Source: Symbiodinium natans
Lineage: Eukaryota; Sar; Dinophyceae; Suessiales; Symbiodiniaceae
DNA length: 64,000 nt
Assembly: GCA_905221605.1 (NCBI GenBank)
Contig: CAJNDS010002431.1
Coordinates: 77,067 to 141,066, forward strand
Reading direction: 5' to 3'
Below the pieces are notes generated by a model. The model was not told the DNA's origin. It saw only the letters and a program-made list of their open reading frames with translations, and did no database searches. The position numbers were made by a program, and so were the translations under genes. Each line of letters begins with the position of its first letter. Within the stretch, counting starts at the first letter, position 1. This document shows positions 61,601 to 64,000 of the stretch, piece after piece.

Positions 61601-62555
61601 TAGGAGCACGATAGAATTTCGGCACGCTATGGCTCGCACACAGAATGTACATTCCGTTAACATCTCGCAACGCAATGGGTGCTGTGCGAGGAAACAAGCG
61701 CTCCGGGGGGATTGGGAATAGATACTAAGGTGGTGGGATGAATGAGACGTGTAGGGTTAAGGGTTAAGGGTTTAGGGTTTAGGGTTTAGGGTACGAAAAA
61801 TCCCATATTGCATGTTTATTTGTGCCCTTGCGATGCAAAACGGAAGGGTCGCTCAAACACTGAGGTAGACTTGGGCATTGAGGCTTGGGGACGTCTAGTA
61901 TCATGCCATTTTTGCCATCCTAAAGCCGACAATGGCTGAACCGAATCATACCCCATCCCTTAGGGGACAGGGTCATACCCCATCACATCTACTAGAAGAC
62001 CATAGAGTGCTAGGCATGCGTGCTTCAGCCCGAAACTGATGCGACTAAAATGGCGCGCTGTATAAACCTTGTACACAGAGGGAGGGATGGAGCCCTAAAC
62101 CCTAAACCCTAAACCCTAAAAGAGGGTTAGAGCGACGGGCGCCCCTTCCCACCTGGGAAGCGCGATGTCCAGTTCTGGGGGCGGCGTGGCGTTGCCAGGT
62201 GGTCCAATGTTGCAGCCAGCATTTTGGCACAAATGTTTAGGGTTTAGGGTTTAGGGTTTAAGACCCCCCACCCATATGACTTCCAAAGCCCACCTTCACC
62301 CGGGTCGAAGATCCAAAAGGGGGGGGGTGACCCCTAAACCCCAAACCCGCCGAAGTCCCAAGCCCTGAGCCCTAAACCCTAAGCTCTAAGCCCTAAACGG
62401 TAAACGGTAAACCCGAATTAAACCCTAAACCCCAACACCCAAACACCCAAACACTTAAACACCCAAAAGCCAACTCCAACTCTCAGCTCCCTGTGCGGAG
62501 GCCCTCCCTCAAGGAGATCCTCCACATGCCTGCCATCCGCTCGAAGATCCCCGCG
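44267..62555 (+). CDS. NEK: NIMA-related (NEK) Ser/Thr protein kinase, catalytic domain in 19 micro-exons
   Basis: Exons: 44267-44314, 44558-44581, 45352-45393, 45937-45965, 47276-47306, 48335-48396, 49662-49703, 50429-50483, 51206-51237, 51488-51532, 52204-52252, 53682-53713, 54371-54401, 56001-56034, 56532-56584, 57718-57742, 59119-59166, 59904-59964, 62501-62555. They join in one frame to 266 codons. Landmarks in order: SIGSGSFGQVFLV (Gly loop), EFVMKSIDL (catalytic Lys), MQHPNIVAYRDSF, CILMEYCEHGDIFTYLQE, LLEWFTHIVWALQSLH, KILHRDLKTQNIFLTGN, KLGDFGIAK, VLTSTADLAKT, QIGTPFYMSPE, SYKSDVWGLGCVLYE, AFDAQSLNGLALKIIKGSY, LIQAMLSKSPAHRPSLKEIL. All catalytic residues are present, so the kinase should be active. 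HRDLKTQNIFL, the GTPFYMSPE loop and the ALKIIKGSY motif are typical of NEK kinases, which act in mitosis and at centrosomes and flagella (family knowledge). Donors are GC in 14 and GT in 5 exons; all acceptors are AG|G. The exact end of exons 2 and 4 has near alternatives. N-terminal exons before 44267 and the C-terminus are not resolved. Confidence 0.92.
45697..45913. mobile_element. Nested hairpin elements: family B-like inside family A
   Basis: The outer ends GGGGATGTTCCCCCTTATGC and GTGGAACATCCGG belong to family A. Inserted within is a second hairpin (45766-45882) with ends GGGAGTAGGCCC and GGGCTACTCCCGG-like arms and the TTATAATCCCCTTAAG centre of family B. The nesting gives an order of insertion (A first). 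It lies in the intron before the kinase exon at 45937. Confidence 0.75.
47092..47200. mobile_element. Family B-related hairpin
   Basis: It runs GACCCTGAGTAGGCCC...GAAGGGCACCCTTGTTATTCC TAGGTTGCTC TTGGGTC with the central AAGCCCCTTTCAA. A fragment of its right end (TATTCCTGGGTTGCTCTTGG) is repeated at about 47240-47262, beside the kinase exon at 47276. Confidence 0.65.
47503..47623. mobile_element. Hairpin element family B, copy 3
   Basis: TAGGATGCCCAGTAGTACCC pairs with the TAGGTTACTGGGCAGC end, and TTATTCCCTTTTT pairs with AAAAAAGGGCACCC. It is the clearest family member, in the intron after kinase exon 47276-47306. Confidence 0.8.
47905..48012. mobile_element. Hairpin element family A, copy 4
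   Basis: The ends are TTGGGATGTTTTTTCC and AAGGGGGAACATCCCAA. A right-half-only fragment (AGTAAGGACTGCTAGTATAA GGGGGAACATC) lies at 48103-48134, beyond a CCCTAAA tract. Confidence 0.85.
48640..48790. mobile_element. Hairpin element family F (GGCCCATACTAAGGG type)
   Basis: It contains TTAAGGGTCCC...GATGGCCCATACTAAGGGAG. Similar sequence occurs at 49174-49306 (arms GGCCCTTAATATGGTCCCCT and GGGCCCATACTAAGGGACCA), 43067-43150 and 11574-11720, so it is a dispersed family. Confidence 0.55.
49174..49306. mobile_element. Hairpin element family F, best copy
   Basis: The left arm TGGGGCCCTTAATATGGTCC pairs imperfectly with GGGCCCATACTAAGGGACCA, and TTCTGAGGTATGG lies near the centre. No ORF. Confidence 0.65.
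52068..52177. mobile_element. Hairpin element with GGATTCGAAGTATGGGCCCC ends
   Basis: GGGATTCGAAGTATGGGCCC pairs with GGGCCCCATACTTCGGATCC, and the inner TAGTATGGGCCC / GGGACCCAAATTA arms also pair in part. It lies about 30 bases before the kinase exon at 52204. Confidence 0.75.
54165..54255. repeat. CCCTCAA variant array
   Basis: About twelve CCCTCAA/CCCTCAAG units in tandem before the kinase exon at 54371, again a locally uniform variant of CCCTAAA. Confidence 0.85.
54890..55390. other. Intronic segment with two CCCCTAATATAAA-type hairpins
   Basis: At 54895-54965 CCCCCTAATATAAAA pairs with TTTTTCATATTAGGGGG. At about 55240-55375 related TTTATATTAGGGGG and CCCCCCTAACCCCCC sequences occur beside long C and G runs. 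The 89-codon antisense ORF over 54873-55142 has no recognised domain and is not supported. Confidence 0.5.
55635..55735. mobile_element. Hairpin element with AAACAGGGGTACC arms
   Basis: AAACAGGGGTACCTTTTTGG pairs with AAAAGGCGTACCCCTGTTT around a GGATCCAATAATGGGGATTC centre. It lies in the intron between kinase exons 54371-54401 and 56001-56034. Confidence 0.7.
56590..56960. other. AT-rich unique intronic segment
   Basis: About 370 bases of AT-rich sequence without telomeric repeats, directly after kinase exon 56532-56584. It resembles 34650-35030 and 55400-55500 in composition but not obviously in sequence. No supported gene was seen. Confidence 0.5.
60403..60468. mobile_element. Hairpin element family A, partial copy (left half)
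   Basis: TTGGGATGTTCCCCCTTACA CGAACAGTCCTTCATAG runs directly into TTTAGGG repeats; the right half is missing. It is the counterpart of the right-half fragment at 48103-48134. Confidence 0.75.
60855..60960. mobile_element. Hairpin element family A, copy 5
   Basis: The ends are TTGGGATGTTTTCCCCCC and GGGGGAACATCCCAA, with CTAACAGTCCTCAGCAGGGA and TCCCTATTCGGGACTAG inside. It is flanked by TTTAGGG on the left and CCTAAACC on the right, so the element sits at the strand-switch point of the telomeric repeats. Confidence 0.85.
61210..62090 (+). other. Unique intronic segment with a coding-like stretch
   Basis: At about 61219-61324 one + frame reads EHWLLGLPTVYKEKAGVDIL then CNQHIVMDAKQKLL before a stop, and other frames stay open to about 61590. 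It falls inside the kinase intron 59965-62500, so it is not kinase coding. The rest to 62090 is mixed unique sequence with few repeats. It could be a remnant of another gene or mobile element. I recognise no family. Confidence 0.3.
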
Positions 62556-62589
62556 GCATACAGGATGGCCTCTGCTCGGGCCTGGGGTC

Positions 62590-62820
62590 TATAGGGGTTT
62601 AGGGGTCTATAGGGGTTTAGGGGTGTTAGGGGTCTAGGGGTTGAGGGGTTTAGGGGTCTAGGGGTTTAGGGGTTTAGGGGTTTAGGAGTTTAGGGGTTTA
62701 GGGGTTTAGGGGTTTAGGGGTTTAGGGGTTTAGGGGGTTAGGGGTTGAGGGGGAGGGGTTTGGGGTTTAGGGTTGAGGGGGGGGGGGGGGTGGGGGGGGG
62801 GGGGGGGGGGGGGGGGGGGG
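62590..62820. repeat. TTTAGGGG 8-bp variant array and poly-G
   Basis: More than fifteen 8-mers of the TTTAGGGG type are followed by a G run of about 45 with one T. It begins 30-35 bases after the last kinase exon. Confidence 0.9.
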
Positions 62821-63002
62821 TCGAAGTCTCTGTTCGAGTCCACGAGCACGAAGCTTGCTTCCACCTTTGAACCCGAAACCCTAAACCCTAAACGCTAAAC
62901 CCTAAACCCCAAACCCTAAACCCTAAACCCTAGACCCTAAACCCTAAACCCTAAACCCTAAACCCTAGCCCCAAACCCTAAATCCTACACCCCGAATCCC
63001 AA

Positions 63003-63055
63003 CCAGGAGCTCGATTGCTGCCGGTTCCAGTGAAGCCAGGCAGGGGCCATAAGGG
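63003..63055 (+). other. Possible terminal exon of the kinase gene
   Basis: After an AACCAG|G acceptor and a CCCTAAA tract, this island runs to a stop in two of its frames (ELDCCRFQ-stop, or SSIAAGSSEARQGP-stop). It is followed by TTTAGGG. It fits the exon context pattern, but the joining phase from 62555 is not certain. Confidence 0.35.
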
Positions 63056-63427
63056 TTTAGGGTTAGGGTTTAGGGTTTAGGGTTTAGGGTTTAGGGTTTA
63101 GGGTTTAGGGTTTAGGGCTTAGGGTTTAGGGCTTAGGGTTTAGGGTTTAGGGTTTAAGGTTTAGGGAAACAGGGTTTAAGGGTTTAGGGCCTAATGTTTG
63201 CTGCTATTTGTAGTTTAGGGTTGAGGGTTAAGGGCTTTAAGGGTTCAGGGGTGTAGGAGGTTAGCTGGTTCACTTGGTACCAATGTGGAACATTGTTTTT
63301 TGTAGTTTCAGGTTCGTCAATGAGGGAGCAAACTCAATGCTTTTTGCAGATTCTTGAACAAAATTCTACCCAAAAGATCCCCCATGCACGCCCCGAGTAT
63401 ACCCCTGGAGAAAGCCCAAACCTTGCG

Positions 63428-63523
63428 TCTTAATCACCACTTATAACGGGGCTTATAACCCTACTTATAATACCCCTTAAGGGCTTTATAGGGGTTATCC
63501 CAATTATAAGTAAGTGGTTATTA
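63428..63523. mobile_element. Hairpin element with ACTTATAA arms
   Basis: TTAATCACCACTTATAACGG pairs with TTATAAGTAAGTGGTTATTAA, and the inner CTTATAATACCCCTTAAGGG forms a further stem. No ORF. Confidence 0.65.
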
Positions 63524-63884
63524 AGTCCCATGAGCCTTCAAGTACTAACTAAGAACCCAAGAGTCCCCTCTTGTGCACAGCCCCCCAAACCCCCCAAAGC
63601 CGAAACCCTGGCCATAGTAGGATTTAGGGTTCAGGGTTCAGGGTTTGGGGTTTAGGGTCTAGGGTGATAGGATTTAGGGTTCAGGGTTCAGGGTTTAGGG
63701 TTTGAGGTGATAGGGTTTAGGGTTTAGGGTCTAGGGTGATAGGGTTTAGGGTTTCGGGTTTCGGGTTTCGGGTTTAGGACAGCTCGCGGCTTGCGCACCT
63801 GGGTGCATCCGGCGCAGGGTTTTGGCTCAAAGCTTTGACCCTTAACCCTACGTATGCCGTAATTTCCAATGTTAGAAGCTGAAT

Positions 63885-63975
63885 GAGTACACTTTACACA
63901 TTTTGGGATACTGCAATCCCCTAAAGAACTGAAAGTGTATACTTTTGGGGCTTATGACCAAGGCTTTGGGAGCCC
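63885..63975. mobile_element. Hairpin element, TACACTTT family
   Basis: TACACTTTACACATTTTGGG...CTGAAAGTGTATACTTTTGG resembles 45088-45150 (TTTACACTTTCTGGG...CTGAAAGTGTACACTCTTTA). Both share an ATACTGCAATCCCCT or ACTATAATCCCCT centre, so they are two copies of one element. Confidence 0.65.
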
Positions 63976-64000
63976 CCCAGCTGATGTGTAAACTGCAAAA

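Larger units (their letters stand above)
1..64000. repeat. Dispersed telomere-type 7-bp repeat (TTTAGGG / CCCTAAA)
   Basis: Tracts of TTTAGGG or its complement occur every few hundred bases across the window, in both orientations, outside the satellite complex at about 17.3-30.6 kb. Long near-perfect runs include 1605-1698, 3572-3706, 4051-4161, 5670-5745, 7361-7441, 10786-10870, 11456-11540, 15259-15368, 32795-32884, 34056-34156, 41643-41732, 58126-58316 and 58433-58519. Unit and orientation are seen directly. The same unit caps chromosomes in plants and many alveolates, but here it alternates strand and separates exons, so these are interstitial and not a chromosome end. Gaps of more than 300 bases between listed genes are mostly this repeat plus short unique spacers. 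Confidence 0.97.

Noticed and set aside
1-64000. Chromosome end (telomere)
   Set aside because: Telomeric repeats occur in both orientations throughout, in introns, and do not form a terminal array at either edge.
1-64000. Coccidian (Eimeria-like) origin
   Set aside because: AAACCCT repeats fit, but the GC donors, AG|G acceptors, micro-exons and absence of CAG-repeat coding tracts fit a dinoflagellate better. Not excluded outright.

Overview
The window is a nuclear, intron-dominated eukaryotic segment, most likely from a dinoflagellate. This rests on four things seen in the sequence: short islands that read as conserved protein only when spliced together; 5' splice sites that are mostly GC rather than GT; 3' splice sites that are almost always AG followed by G; and 7-bp TTTAGGG/CCCTAAA (plant/alveolate-type telomeric) repeats through nearly every intron. 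GC/GA donors and AG|G acceptors are established for dinoflagellate nuclear genes. A coccidian such as Eimeria, whose genome also carries AAACCCT repeats, is a weaker alternative. Nothing bacterial or viral, no tRNA or rRNA, and no CRISPR array was seen.

Layout (all genes read on +). 1.2-12.1 kb: a gene of tiny exons whose first part is a 2-oxoglutarate/Fe(II) prolyl-4-hydroxylase-like domain, followed by phase-compatible exons of unknown function. About 14.1-15.15 kb: a hairpin element and an unassigned coding-like island. 15.56-30.58 kb: a repeat complex containing an assembly gap (21401-21500). The roughly 5.8 kb before the gap is nearly repeated after it, so two overlapping contigs may have been laid in tandem. 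Inside is a large structure bounded by about 26-bp inverted repeats, each carrying TTAA, and filled with several satellite families (9, about 70, 31, 55 and about 900 bp). 31.3-42.8 kb: exons of a second gene that I cannot name. 44.27-62.55 kb: a NIMA-related (NEK) Ser/Thr protein kinase domain split over 19 exons of 24-62 bp, which I could join in frame (798 nt, 266 codons) across about 18.3 kb.

The most interesting pattern is architectural. On the sense strand most exons have CCCTAAA tracts on their 5' side and TTTAGGG tracts on their 3' side. Most introns therefore begin with UUUAGGG and end with CCCUAAA in the transcript and could fold into a stem that brings the splice sites together. 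Intron centres also carry families of 100-120-bp hairpin elements (MITE- or introner-like). Most long ORFs in the window are chance readings of repeats. The coding content sits in islands far too short for ORF detection.
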